This document shows positions 1-7,278 of a stretch of DNA of 8,013 nucleotides, in pieces. The stretch's first letter is position 1. Each line of letters begins with the position of its first letter. The translations under genes and the position numbers were made by a program. This DNA comes from Pseudomonadota bacterium (GTDB lineage: Bacteria; Pseudomonadota; Alphaproteobacteria; Sphingomonadales; Sphingomonadaceae). The notes under the pieces were generated by a model that saw nothing but the letters and a program-made list of their open reading frames with translations, did not search any database and was not told where the DNA came from. The stretch covers positions 1 to 8,013 of the forward strand of contig JAEVYW010000297.1 in NCBI GenBank assembly GCA_023392555.1, given 5' to 3'.

Positions 1-2276
1 TGCCCGACTTCGACATCGACTTCTGCGAAACCCGCCGCGACGAAGTCATCTCCTACGTCCAGCAGAAGTATGGCCGCGAACGTGTCGCGCAGATCATCAC
101 CTTCGGTCGCCTCAAGGCGCGCGCCGTGCTCAAGGACACGGGCCGCGTCCTTCAGATGGGTTATAATTACGTCGACCGGCTCGCGAAGCTGATCCCGAAC
201 CATCCGACCGACCCCTGGACTCTGGACCGCTCGCTGAATGGCGTCAGCGAGCTTGCCGCCGCCTACAAGAGCGAGCCGGACATCAAGCGTCTGTTCGACC
301 TGGCGATGAAGCTGGAAGGTCTGCCCCGCCACTCATCAACGCACGCAGCCGGCGTCGTGATCGGCGACCGTCCGCTGCACGAGCTGGTGCCCATGTACCG
401 CGACCCCCGGTCGGACATGCCGGTGACGCAGTTCGACATGAAATATGTCGAAGCGGCGGGCTTGGTGAAGTTCGACTTCCTGGGCCTCAAGACGCTGTCG
501 GTGTTGAAGGAGGCCGAGCGTCTACTTGCCCTTCAGGGCGTCACGGTCGACTTCTCGGCGCTCACCTGGGACGACCCCGAGGTCTACGAGCTTCTACAGC
601 GCGGAGACACGGTCGGCGTGTTTCAGCTGGAATCCGAAGGCATGCGGCGCACCCTTGCAGCCGTCCGCCCGACCAATTTCGGCGACATCATCGCGCTCGT
701 GTCGCTCTATCGGCCGGGCCCGATGGACAACATTCCGTTGTTCGGCGACCGCAAGAACGGGCGCGCGGAGATCGAATACCCGCATCCAATGCTCGAAGAG
801 GTGCTGAAGGAAACCTACGGCATCTTCGTCTACCAGGAGCAGGTGATGCAGGCGGCGCAGGTACTCGCCGGCTACTCGCTTGGCGAAGCCGATCTTTTGC
901 GCCGCGCGATGGGCAAGAAGATCCAGTCGGAGATGGACGCGCAGCGGGCGCGGTTCATCGAGGGCTGCAAGGCGCACAACATCACGCCGGCCAAGGCGTC
1001 CGAGCTGTTCGACTTGATCGACAAGTTCGCCGGCTATGGCTTCAACAAGAGCCACGCCGCGGCCTACGCGCTGGTTGCCTATCACACGGCCTGGCTGAAG
1101 GCGCACCGGCGGCCCGAGTTTTACGCGGCGTCGATGAGCTACGACATCGCGCAGACCGACAAATTGTCCCTGTTCGTCGAGGACATGCGGAGGGGCGGCA
1201 TCGAATGCCTGCCGCCGGACATCAATCGCAGCGAAGCGGCATTCTCAGTCGAGGGCGGCAAGGTTCGTTACGCCCTCGGTGCGCTCAAGGGCGTCGGCGA
1301 GAAGGCGATGGAATCGCTCGTCGCGGAGCGGGAGGCGAAGGGCCCTTTCAAGTCGCTCGATGACTTCGCGGAGCGTATCGACCCGCGCCTGTTGAACCGC
1401 CGCCAGATCGAAAGCCTGGCTGCTGCGGGCGCGTTCGACTCGATCGTTGCGGATCGCGCGGCAGTATACGCATCGGCAGAGACGATCCTCGCGCACGCCG
1501 CGAGTGCCGCTGACCAGCGCAACAGCGGCCAGCATGGCCTGTTCGGCGGGGCTGGAGAGGTCGACGTTGCGCCGATCCGTCTCACGCGAACCGAGGAATG
1601 GTCGCTCGCGCAGCGCATGGCGGCGGAGCGCGAAGCCTTCGGTTTTTACTTCTCGGCGCATCCGGTCGACTCGCACCGGCATTTGCTCGCGGCCAATCGT
1701 GCGAGAACTTATGCGGAATTGTCTGAGATGGCTTTGCCGGCCGACAGCCGCACCGGGGCCGTCATGGCCGGCCTGGTCGAAGAAGCGCGTTGGCGGGTTT
1801 CACAAAAGGGCCGTCGCTACATGCTCGCGACGCTCAGCGACTCATCGGGCCAGTTCCAGGCGATGATCTTCGACGATGACGCCACAGCAGCGGTGGAAGC
1901 GGCGGCCAAGTCGGGAAGCTGCGGTTTGCTGACGGTCGAGCTCGATAAGAGGGAAGGGGACGAAGCGCCGCGCGTCGCGATCAAGCGCTTCCAGCCACTT
2001 GAGTCGCTCGCGAAGACGACCAGATTGCAGATGGTGGTCACTGTCGCCGATGCGGCGATCTTGCCTGCTATCGGACGCGAGCTTGCAAACGCTCACGGAG
2101 GCACCGGCCTGGTGCGGCTGATGCTGACGATGTCGAATGGCGGTGAGGCGGTGGTGGTCGCGGGCCGCGATTTCGTCCTGGATGCCGAGCTTGCAGCGCG
2201 CATCGAGCGCCTGACGGGCGAGGGGACTGTCGATCTCGCCGCACAGGATCCGCCGCGGCTCGCCTTGGTGGGGTAA
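1..2276 (+). CDS. dnaE: DNA polymerase III subunit alpha (DnaE), 3' part, 5' end outside window
   Basis: Catalytic subunit of the replicative DNA polymerase III holoenzyme, which extends DNA 5'->3' in the cytoplasm. Reading is open from base 3 (757 codons visible) to TAA at 2274-2276. The window opens on the palm motif PDFDIDF (bases 3-23), which carries two of the three catalytic aspartates; the third is in VKFDFLGL (GAC at 474-476). Next come the fingers signature FAGYGFNKSHAAAYA (near 1026-1070), a helix-hairpin-helix region around KGVGEKAMESL (near 1290-1320), a QHGLF pentapeptide at 1530-1544 matching the internal beta-clamp binding motif (E. coli QADMF), and a C-terminal OB-fold (about 1755-1990). 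By alignment to E. coli DnaE about 397 N-terminal residues (PHP domain and start of the palm) are missing, giving a full length near 1,150, normal for DnaE1. The clamp motif and OB-fold favour DnaE1 over the mutasome polymerase DnaE2/ImuC. A terminator follows directly. Confidence 0.97.
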   Translation, partial: PDFDIDFCETRRDEVISYVQQKYGRERVAQIITFGRLKARAVLKDTGRVLQMGYNYVDRLAKLIPNHPTDPWTLDRSLNGVSELAAAYKSEPDIKRLFDLAMKLEGLPRHSSTHAAGVVIGDRPLHELVPMYRDPRSDMPVTQFDMKYVEAAGLVKFDFLGLKTLSVLKEAERLLALQGVTVDFSALTWDDPEVYELLQRGDTVGVFQLESEGMRRTLAAVRPTNFGDIIALVSLYRPGPMDNIPLFGDRKNGRAEIEYPHPMLEEVLKETYGIFVYQEQVMQAAQVLAGYSLGEADLLRRAMGKKIQSEMDAQRARFIEGCKAHNITPAKASELFDLIDKFAGYGFNKSHAAAYALVAYHTAWLKAHRRPEFYAASMSYDIAQTDKLSLFVEDMRRGGIECLPPDINRSEAAFSVEGGKVRYALGALKGVGEKAMESLVAEREAKGPFKSLDDFAERIDPRLLNRRQIESLAAAGAFDSIVADRAAVYASAETILAHAASAADQRNSGQHGLFGGAGEVDVAPIRLTRTEEWSLAQRMAAEREAFGFYFSAHPVDSHRHLLAANRARTYAELSEMALPADSRTGAVMAGLVEEARWRVSQKGRRYMLATLSDSSGQFQAMIFDDDATAAVEAAAKSGSCGLLTVELDKREGDEAPRVAIKRFQPLESLAKTTRLQMVVTVADAAILPAIGRELANAHGGTGLVRLMLTMSNGGEAVVVAGRDFVLDAELAARIERLTGEGTVDLAAQDPPRLALVG

Positions 2277-2308
2277 AAGCCCCCTCCCGACGTCGCGGGA
2301 GAGGGCTT
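2277..2308. terminator. Shared hairpin terminator between dnaE and the HHE gene
   Basis: A 12-bp stem with one internal mismatch and a 6-nt loop (2290-2295) fills the gap between the convergent stop codons. The left arm is AAGCCCCCTCCCG and the right arm CGGGAGAGGGCTT. The mismatch is C/A when read on the + strand but a U/G wobble on the minus strand. The minus-strand transcript also runs into UUUUA, so the hairpin suits the minus-strand gene best. The + strand copy ends in only two U and would be a weaker stop for dnaE. Base pairing is seen in the sequence; termination is inferred. Confidence 0.75.
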
Positions 2309-2315
2309 CAACCGC

Positions 2316-3005
2316 TTACGCCATCCAGAAGCCGTCGGCATTGACCATGCCGGTGATCTTCTTGTTCTGCTCTTCGGTCAGGTTTTCCTTGAAGCGCGGG
2401 AAGACTTCTTCCTCTTCCATGTGCGCGTGCGTCGACACGAGAGCGCGGAACTCGCGCACCTTCTCGAGCCAGTTGGGAGCGCTCGGCCCCATGTTCTTGA
2501 GCTCGTAGATGTAGGTTTTGATGTAGCCGTGCTCGCCTTCGAGATGGTCGGCATCGACCGCCTCATTGGCTTCGCGAAGCGCCGGATATACGACCATTTC
2601 TTCCTGGTGAGCATGCTTGTCGAGAGCATGGGTGAGCTTCATCAGAAGCATGCTGCGCTTCCACGTCTGGCTCTCGTTCGTCGCGAGCATCTTGTCGAAG
2701 ATTGCGAGCGCCATCTCATGCTCGGCGGCAAGGATCTCGTCCCAATCGCCAGCCGTCGATTCGAGGCCCTGCATCAGGAACTTGCGGCCATAGTTGGCAG
2801 CAAAGCCGATGGCGACGCCGGCAAGCGCTGCGCCGAGGATTGGACCTGCGTTGCTGTTGTTTCCGCCGAAGGAGAAAGCGCTGCGCTCACTGCTTCCGCT
2901 GGAGCGATTTTCGCTGCCGCTACGGCTGTTGTTGTCGCGCGAACTGCTGCGAGTGCTGGAACGATTGCTCGACGATGAGGAACGACTCTGCGAACGTGTA
3001 GCCAT
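2316..3005 (-). CDS. Hemerythrin HHE cation-binding domain protein with Ser/Arg-rich N-terminus
   Basis: A 229-residue protein. Residues 1-42 are low complexity, with 20 Ser and 8 Arg. Residues 53-70 form a short Gly/Ala hydrophobic stretch (PILGAALAGVAIGFAA), possibly a membrane or packing helix. Residues 85-215 form a four-helix HHE domain. Likely di-iron ligands are H96 (in EHE), H131 and E135 (KHAHQEE), H159 (GEHGY), and H193 and E197 (THAHMEEEE). HHE proteins bind oxygen, nitric oxide or iron through a di-iron centre; which applies here cannot be told. The ATG start is supported by an AGGAGG Shine-Dalgarno 7 nt upstream. The gene lies 95 bp downstream of mtgA on the same strand, but an EcfG-like promoter in that gap suggests separate, stress-controlled expression. 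The family call is firm and the function open. The Ser/Arg tail might bind nucleic acid or be a modification target, which is speculation. Confidence 0.93.
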   Translation of the reverse strand: MATRSQSRSSSSSNRSSTRSSSRDNNSRSGSENRSSGSSERSAFSFGGNNSNAGPILGAALAGVAIGFAANYGRKFLMQGLESTAGDWDEILAAEHEMALAIFDKMLATNESQTWKRSMLLMKLTHALDKHAHQEEMVVYPALREANEAVDADHLEGEHGYIKTYIYELKNMGPSAPNWLEKVREFRALVSTHAHMEEEEVFPRFKENLTEEQNKKITGMVNADGFWMA

Positions 3006-3012
3006 TACTTGT

Positions 3013-3018
3013 CCTCCT
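3013..3018 (-). promoter_or_regulatory. Strong Shine-Dalgarno of the HHE gene
   Basis: The minus strand reads AAAGGAGGACAAGTA immediately before the ATG at 3005-3003, so a full AGGAGG sits 7 nt from the start codon. It fixes the start of the HHE gene. It is much stronger than anything upstream of alaS or of the mtgA ATG, which suggests high translation. Confidence 0.9.
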
Positions 3019-3035
3019 TTTGGGTTTGCGGCGAG

Positions 3036-3061
3036 AACGACGAGCAGCGGCTCGGCGTTCC
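3036..3061 (-). promoter_or_regulatory. Candidate EcfG (general stress response) promoter of the HHE gene
   Basis: On the minus strand GGAAC (3061-3057) is followed after exactly 17 nt by CGTT (3039-3036). This matches the GGAAC-N16/17-CGTT pattern known for the alphaproteobacterial general stress sigma factor EcfG (PhyR-NepR-EcfG cascade). A start point 6-9 nt downstream of the -10 would fall near 3027-3030, leaving a leader of about 22-25 nt that contains the Shine-Dalgarno. Element sequence, spacing and position all agree. Promoter activity is inferred, not shown. Confidence 0.7.
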
Positions 3062-3100
3062 TCTGCCGGACGCAAAAGGCCGGGCGATGAACGGTTTACG

Positions 3101-4087
3101 CTACTGACCGACCGGCGGTGGCGGGGCTTCCTCGGGCACAGTGGCGGGAGGGCTCGCCTCGTTCGTCTCGGGTTGGGGCTCGGGTGCCGGAGCAATGTCG
3201 TTGACGACGAGCGGTTCCGACGACTCACGAGGCAACTCGCTGACCACCTCATTTAGCGGGGGCAGCGGCTTCGCGCTTTCAAATTCCTCGCCCGGAAGCT
3301 GCTTCGGCGCACGCGTTGCCGGCGGGGTCTTGTCCTTCGGCGGCGTAATCCCGCGATAGACACAGGCATCGAGTCCGTCGCGGCCGACGACGCCGATGCG
3401 GGCAGCAATCGAATTCCCGTAGCGTCGGGTAAAGCCCTTGGGCGCGACTGCGCCGCGCTGCTTGGGAAGCGGCAGGACGGCGGCGATGCGCGCGGCTTCC
3501 ATGCGGCTCATCGCACTGGCGTCATGGTCGAAATAACGCTGCGAACCGGCATTGACGCCGTAGGTGCCGATGCCGGTCTCGGCGAGGTTGAGATAAACCT
3601 CCATGATCCGCCGCTTCGGCCACATGTTTTCCATCAGCAGTGTGAACCAGGCCTCGAAACCTTTGCGGACGTAGCCGCCGCCTTGCCAAAGGAAGGCGTT
3701 CTTCGCGGTCTGCTGACTGATGGTGGACCCGCCGCGGATGCGGCCGCCCGAGGCATTGCGCTTCATCGCGTCTTCGATGGCGTCGATGTCGAAGCCGTTG
3801 TGCGAGCAGAACTTGCTGTCCTCGGCGCCGATCGCCGCGCGGACCATGTCGCGATCGATCTGCTCGATGGGCATCCAGTCCCGCGTCGCTCCGCGGCCTG
3901 CGACCATGTCGCCGATCATGGTCGCGGTGATCGGTGGATTGACGAAGCGATAGGCGAGGACCCACAGGATTGAACCTACCAGGAAGACGATCACCAGCTT
4001 GACGAGGAAGAGAAGGACGCGGGTGCCGAAACCCCGCTGCCGCCGGCGCTTGTACTGAGGGATCGTCGACTTTGGTCGGTTGGCCAT
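3101..4087 (-). CDS. mtgA: Monofunctional biosynthetic peptidoglycan glycosyltransferase (GT51) with proline-rich C-terminal tail
   Basis: Polymerises lipid II into glycan strands at the outer face of the inner membrane. From the ATG at 4087 the protein has 328 residues: a short basic cytoplasmic N-terminus, one membrane helix (about 23-46), then a periplasmic GT51 domain (about 70-245). The domain has [12 protein letters not shown] with catalytic Glu89, [12 protein letters not shown] (119-130), RKGFE with the second conserved Glu145, and [15 protein letters not shown] (158-172). There is no transpeptidase domain, hence MtgA rather than a class A PBP. Residues 246-328 form a Pro/Glu-rich, probably disordered tail; MtgA is usually only about 230-240 residues. 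The chosen ATG (MANRPKS) has no Shine-Dalgarno. An in-frame TTG at 4123-4121, preceded by AAGGA at 8 nt, would add 12 residues and cannot be excluded. Stop is TAG. Divergent from alaS. Confidence 0.94.
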   Translation of the reverse strand: MANRPKSTIPQYKRRRQRGFGTRVLLFLVKLVIVFLVGSILWVLAYRFVNPPITATMIGDMVAGRGATRDWMPIEQIDRDMVRAAIGAEDSKFCSHNGFDIDAIEDAMKRNASGGRIRGGSTISQQTAKNAFLWQGGGYVRKGFEAWFTLLMENMWPKRRIMEVYLNLAETGIGTYGVNAGSQRYFDHDASAMSRMEAARIAAVLPLPKQRGAVAPKGFTRRYGNSIAARIGVVGRDGLDACVYRGITPPKDKTPPATRAPKQLPGEEFESAKPLPPLNEVVSELPRESSEPLVVNDIAPAPEPQPETNEASPPATVPEEAPPPPVGQ

Positions 4088-4171
4088 GGGGCGAGGGCTA
4101 GCGGCGTGCGGCGGCGGCTGCAATCGGCACGTCCTTGCCGCACTGCAGCAAGAGATTTACATCGGCTTCAA
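4088..4171. promoter_or_regulatory. Divergent mtgA/alaS intergenic region
   Basis: This 84-bp region must hold the start signals of both genes unless they lie inside the coding regions. The only alaS-directed promoter-like pair I can find is TTGCCG (4135-4140), 17 nt, TACATC (4158-4163). It is a poor match at -10 and would put the start point almost on the alaS ATG. No convincing pair is seen for mtgA. The right half holds the nested inverted repeat listed separately. Confidence 0.4.
4117..4149. repeat. Nested inverted repeat upstream of alaS
   Basis: The outer arms GCTGCA (4117-4122) and TGCAGC (4144-4149) enclose inner arms CGGCA (4125-4129) and TGCCG (4136-4140) around a 6-nt centre, CGTCCT. 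Eleven pairs form with a small 2x3 internal loop. It overlaps the possible alaS -35 (4135-4140) and the possible mtgA TTG start. It could be a protein-binding operator or an RNA hairpin; the sequence does not decide. Confidence 0.5.
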
Positions 4172-6826
4172 ATGACCTCGACCAACGATATCCGCCGCTC
4201 CTTCCTCGACTATTTCGAGAAGAACGGGCACGCGCGCGTCCAGTCCGCGCCGCTGGTGCCGCAGAACGACCCCACATTGATGTTCGTGAACGCCGGCATG
4301 GTGCCGTTCAAGAACGTTTTCACGGGCCTTGAGACCAAGCCGTACCAGCGCGCCACGAGCTCGCAGAAGTGCGTTCGCGCCGGTGGGAAGCACAACGACC
4401 TGGACAATGTCGGCTACACCGCGCGGCACCATACCTTCTTCGAGATGCTCGGAAATTTCTCGTTCGGCGATTATTTTAAGGATCGCGCGATCGAACTGGC
4501 GTGGAACCTGATCACCAAGGAATGGGGTCTCAATCCCGATCGCCTCACCGCCACCGTCTACCACACCGACGACGAGGCGTTCGACCTTTGGAGGAAAATC
4601 TCGGGGCTTCCTGACAGCCGGATCATCTGCATTCCGACCAAGGATAATTTCTGGGCGATGGGCGACGACGGCCCGTGCGGACCTTGCTCGGAAATCTTCT
4701 ACGACCATGGCGATCATGTCCCGGGTGGTCCTCCGGGGAGCCCGGACGAGGATGGCGATCGCTTCGTCGAGATCTGGAATCTGGTCTTCATGCAATACGA
4801 GCAGGCGGCGGGCGAGATCGTCTCCGAGCTGCCCAAGAAGAGCATCGACACGGGCATGGGGCTGGAGCGTGTGTCGGCGGTGCTCCAGGGCGTCCACGAC
4901 AATTACGACATCGACCTGTTCAGGAACCTCATCGCCGCGTCCGAGGCGCTGACCAGCAACAACAATCCTGAAATGTCGGCGAGCCACCGGATCATCGCCG
5001 ACCACCTGCGGACGTCGGGCTTCCTGGTTGCCGACGGCGTGCTCCCCGCGAACGAGGGACGGGGCTACGTCCTTCGCCGCATCATGCGGCGCGCCATGCG
5101 GCATGCGCATTTGCTCGGCGCGAGCGAGCCGCTGATGTATCGGCTCGTGCCGGCGCTGGTCGCGGAGATGGGCGCGGCGTTCCCGGAACTGGTGCGTGCG
5201 CAACCGCTGATCGAGGCGACGCTCGAGCAGGAAGAGACCCGATTCCGCCAGACGCTGGCGAACGGGCTCAAGCTGCTCGACGAAGCAACGTCTGGTCTGG
5301 AGCAGGGCGGCACGCTTCCCGGCGAGACTGCCTTCAAGCTCTACGACACTTACGGCTTTCCTTACGACCTGACCGAGGACGCTCTTCGCGCCCGCGGGCT
5401 GGGCGTCGATCGCGAAGGCTTCGACAGCGCGATGGCGCAGCAGAAGGCGGCTGCACGTGCTGCGTGGAAGGGTTCAGGCGAACGCGCTTCGGATGAGCTC
5501 TGGTTCGACATCGCGGAAGAGTTCGGAAGCACTGAGTTCACCGGCTATTCCGGCGACGAGGGCGAGGGCGTCGTCCTCGCCCTCGTCAAGGACGGGCAGC
5601 GGGTAAAGCGTGCGGAAGTCGGCGAGACGGTTGAGATCGTGCCGAACCAGACGCCTTTCTACGGAGAGAGCGGCGGCCAGGTCGGCGATGCCGGAAAACT
5701 GACTACTCTCAAGGGCTTTGAAGGCGCGGTTGAGGACACTTCGAAGCCGCTGGGGCGGCTCCACGTGCTGCGAACGAAGGTCGTTGCGGGCGAGCTGACG
5801 GTCGGCGAAACGGTCCACCAGGTGGTCGACGCCGAGCGCCGCGACCGCACACGCGCAAACCATAGCGCCACGCACCTGTTGCACGCGGCGCTGCGCCATC
5901 GGCTGGGCACGCACGTGACGCAGAAGGGCAGCCTGGTCGCGCCCGATCGCCTTCGTTTCGACTTCTCGCATCCGCAGGCGCTGTCGGCCGAGGACATCGC
6001 GGCGATCGAAGCTGAGGTGAACGCGCACATCCGTTCCAACGAGGCGGTGTCGACGCGGCACATGACCCCGGACGACGCGATTGCCGCGGGTGCGATGGCC
6101 CTTTTTGGTGAGAAATATGGCGACGAGGTTCGCGTGCTCTCGATGGGACGCGACGTCGATGCGGATTACTCGGTCGAGTTGTGCGGCGGCACGCACGTTC
6201 GCGCCCTCGGCGATATTCAGCTGTTCAAGATCATCTCTGAAAGCGCCGTGTCGTCCGGCGTGCGCCGTATCGAGGCGCTGACGGGTGAGGCCGCTCGCCA
6301 GTGGCTGACCGACCGCGACCTGAAGCTGCGCGAGGTTGCCGCGACTTTGAAGAGCTCGCCGGACGAAGTTCCCGCGCGGATTGCATTGCTTGTCGAGGAG
6401 CGACGCCGTCTTGAGCGTGAGCTTGCCGACGCCAAGAAAGCACTGGCGATGGGCGGCGGATCGGCAAAGTCCGACGATGCCGCGCCGGAGCAGGTCAACG
6501 GCCATGCGTTCCTTGGTCAGGTCGTCGAAGGCCTCAATCCGAAGGACCTTCGCTCGACCGTGGACACGATGAAGCAGCGCGTCGGTTCAGGTATCGCGGC
6601 GCTAATCGCCGTCAACGAAGGCCGTGCCAGCGTGGCCGTCGGCGTCACCGACGATCTCGCTGGTCAGGTCAGCGCCGTCGATCTCGTCAAGGCGGCCGTC
6701 GCAACGCTTGGCGGGCAGGGCGGCGGTGGCCGTCCTGACATGGCGCAAGGTGGCGGACCGGATGGCGCCAAAGCCGCCGACGCTTTGCAGGCCGTAAAGG
6801 ACGAGCTGGAGAAAGTCGCCGCATGA
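4172..6826 (+). CDS. alaS: Alanine--tRNA ligase
   Basis: Charges tRNA-Ala with alanine in the cytoplasm and clears mischarged Ser/Gly. The protein has 884 residues, close to E. coli (876). The class II catalytic core covers roughly residues 1-240 and opens with a typical AlaRS N-terminus ([11 protein letters not shown], then [12 protein letters not shown]). A tRNA-recognition region follows to about 455. The editing domain carries the zinc ligands H564 and H568 (HSATH) and the CGGTH motif with C671 and H675. A coiled segment near 725-760 leads to the C-Ala domain with its glycine-rich [15 protein letters not shown] motif. All key motifs are intact. The start was placed at ATG 4172 because homology begins there; an upstream in-frame GTG at 4106 would add 22 unrelated residues. 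No Shine-Dalgarno is visible before the ATG. The end overlaps the next gene by ATGA. A nested inverted repeat lies 23-55 nt upstream. Confidence 0.98.
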   Translation: MTSTNDIRRSFLDYFEKNGHARVQSAPLVPQNDPTLMFVNAGMVPFKNVFTGLETKPYQRATSSQKCVRAGGKHNDLDNVGYTARHHTFFEMLGNFSFGDYFKDRAIELAWNLITKEWGLNPDRLTATVYHTDDEAFDLWRKISGLPDSRIICIPTKDNFWAMGDDGPCGPCSEIFYDHGDHVPGGPPGSPDEDGDRFVEIWNLVFMQYEQAAGEIVSELPKKSIDTGMGLERVSAVLQGVHDNYDIDLFRNLIAASEALTSNNNPEMSASHRIIADHLRTSGFLVADGVLPANEGRGYVLRRIMRRAMRHAHLLGASEPLMYRLVPALVAEMGAAFPELVRAQPLIEATLEQEETRFRQTLANGLKLLDEATSGLEQGGTLPGETAFKLYDTYGFPYDLTEDALRARGLGVDREGFDSAMAQQKAAARAAWKGSGERASDELWFDIAEEFGSTEFTGYSGDEGEGVVLALVKDGQRVKRAEVGETVEIVPNQTPFYGESGGQVGDAGKLTTLKGFEGAVEDTSKPLGRLHVLRTKVVAGELTVGETVHQVVDAERRDRTRANHSATHLLHAALRHRLGTHVTQKGSLVAPDRLRFDFSHPQALSAEDIAAIEAEVNAHIRSNEAVSTRHMTPDDAIAAGAMALFGEKYGDEVRVLSMGRDVDADYSVELCGGTHVRALGDIQLFKIISESAVSSGVRRIEALTGEAARQWLTDRDLKLREVAATLKSSPDEVPARIALLVEERRRLERELADAKKALAMGGGSAKSDDAAPEQVNGHAFLGQVVEGLNPKDLRSTVDTMKQRVGSGIAALIAVNEGRASVAVGVTDDLAGQVSAVDLVKAAVATLGGQGGGGRPDMAQGGGPDGAKAADALQAVKDELEKVAA

Positions 6827-7275
6827 GCGACGCGCGCGAGATGCCAGGTGGGTGCGCCTGCGGGCGGGTCCGGTATCGCGCTAGGGTCAGCAGCGACGAC
6901 GCCTATCTCTGCCATTGCCGGATGTGCCAGCGGGCGACTGGAAACGTGTCGATCGCCTTCGCCAACGTGAAGCGGTCTGATGTCATCTGGGACAGCGAGC
7001 CGGACTGGTTCGACAGTTCGCCGATCGCGCACCGGCCCTATTGCCGCGAGTGCGGCACGTCGCTCGGCTTCACCTACAAGACCGGCAGCGAGAACATCGA
7101 CCTGACGGTTGCCAGCTTCGACGACCCGTCGCGGTTCAAGCCGACCAGCCACTTCGGCACGGAGAGCATGCACCGCGCATGGCTCAACACCGAAGGGCTG
7201 TCGGAAACCCGGACCGACGAGCACAAGGCCCTCGTCGCTCGTTGGGAAGCCGCCACCGGCAAGCTTCCCGACTAA
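6823..7275 (+). CDS. GFA (CENP-V/glutathione-dependent formaldehyde-activating) family zinc protein
   Basis: A 150-residue single-domain protein. Seven cysteines are in the canonical GFA layout: C11 and C13 (GGCACG), C30, C32 and C35 (LCHCRMC), and C74 and C77 ([11 protein letters not shown]). In this fold they hold two zinc ions. The family is named after Gfa of Paracoccus, proposed to help form S-hydroxymethylglutathione from formaldehyde and glutathione, but most members have no proven substrate, so no specific reaction is assigned. The start ATG overlaps the alaS stop (ATGA, 6823-6826), and GGAG lies 11 nt upstream inside alaS, so transcription with alaS and translational coupling are likely. 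No separate promoter is visible. Length and motifs are normal. It ends 3 bp before the convergent LVIVD-type gene. Confidence 0.92.
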   Translation: MSDAREMPGGCACGRVRYRARVSSDDAYLCHCRMCQRATGNVSIAFANVKRSDVIWDSEPDWFDSSPIAHRPYCRECGTSLGFTYKTGSENIDLTVASFDDPSRFKPTSHFGTESMHRAWLNTEGLSETRTDEHKALVARWEAATGKLPD

Positions 7276-7278
7276 GCG

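Noticed and set aside
594..1106. Open frame of 170 codons on the minus strand inside dnaE
   Set aside because: It is a shadow of the dnaE frame, which carries all family motifs across this stretch; there is no independent domain or start signal.
1..2276. Polymerase as the mutasome-type DnaE2/ImuC
   Set aside because: Expected full length near 1,150 residues, the QHGLF clamp motif before the OB-fold, and no imuA/imuB-type neighbour visible favour the replicative DnaE1. The cut-off N-terminus was not seen.
2421..2978. Open frame of 185 codons on the + strand opposite the HHE gene
   Set aside because: The minus-strand frame has the HHE ligands, a perfect Shine-Dalgarno and a promoter. The opposite frame is compositional only.
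2877..3005. Ser-rich coding stretch as a CRISPR or tandem DNA repeat
   Set aside because: The repetition is in amino-acid composition only; the DNA has no regular unit, spacer or fixed period.
4106..4171. GTG at 4106 as the alaS start, adding 22 residues
   Set aside because: The added stretch is Arg-rich and runs through the nested inverted repeat. AlaRS similarity begins right at the ATG at 4172.
4157..6505. Long open frames on the minus strand opposite alaS (348 and 343 codons)
   Set aside because: They lie fully inside the alaS coding region and are rich in Arg, Ala, Val and His, as expected for the complement of GC-rich codons. They show no recognisable domain, and alaS itself is certain.
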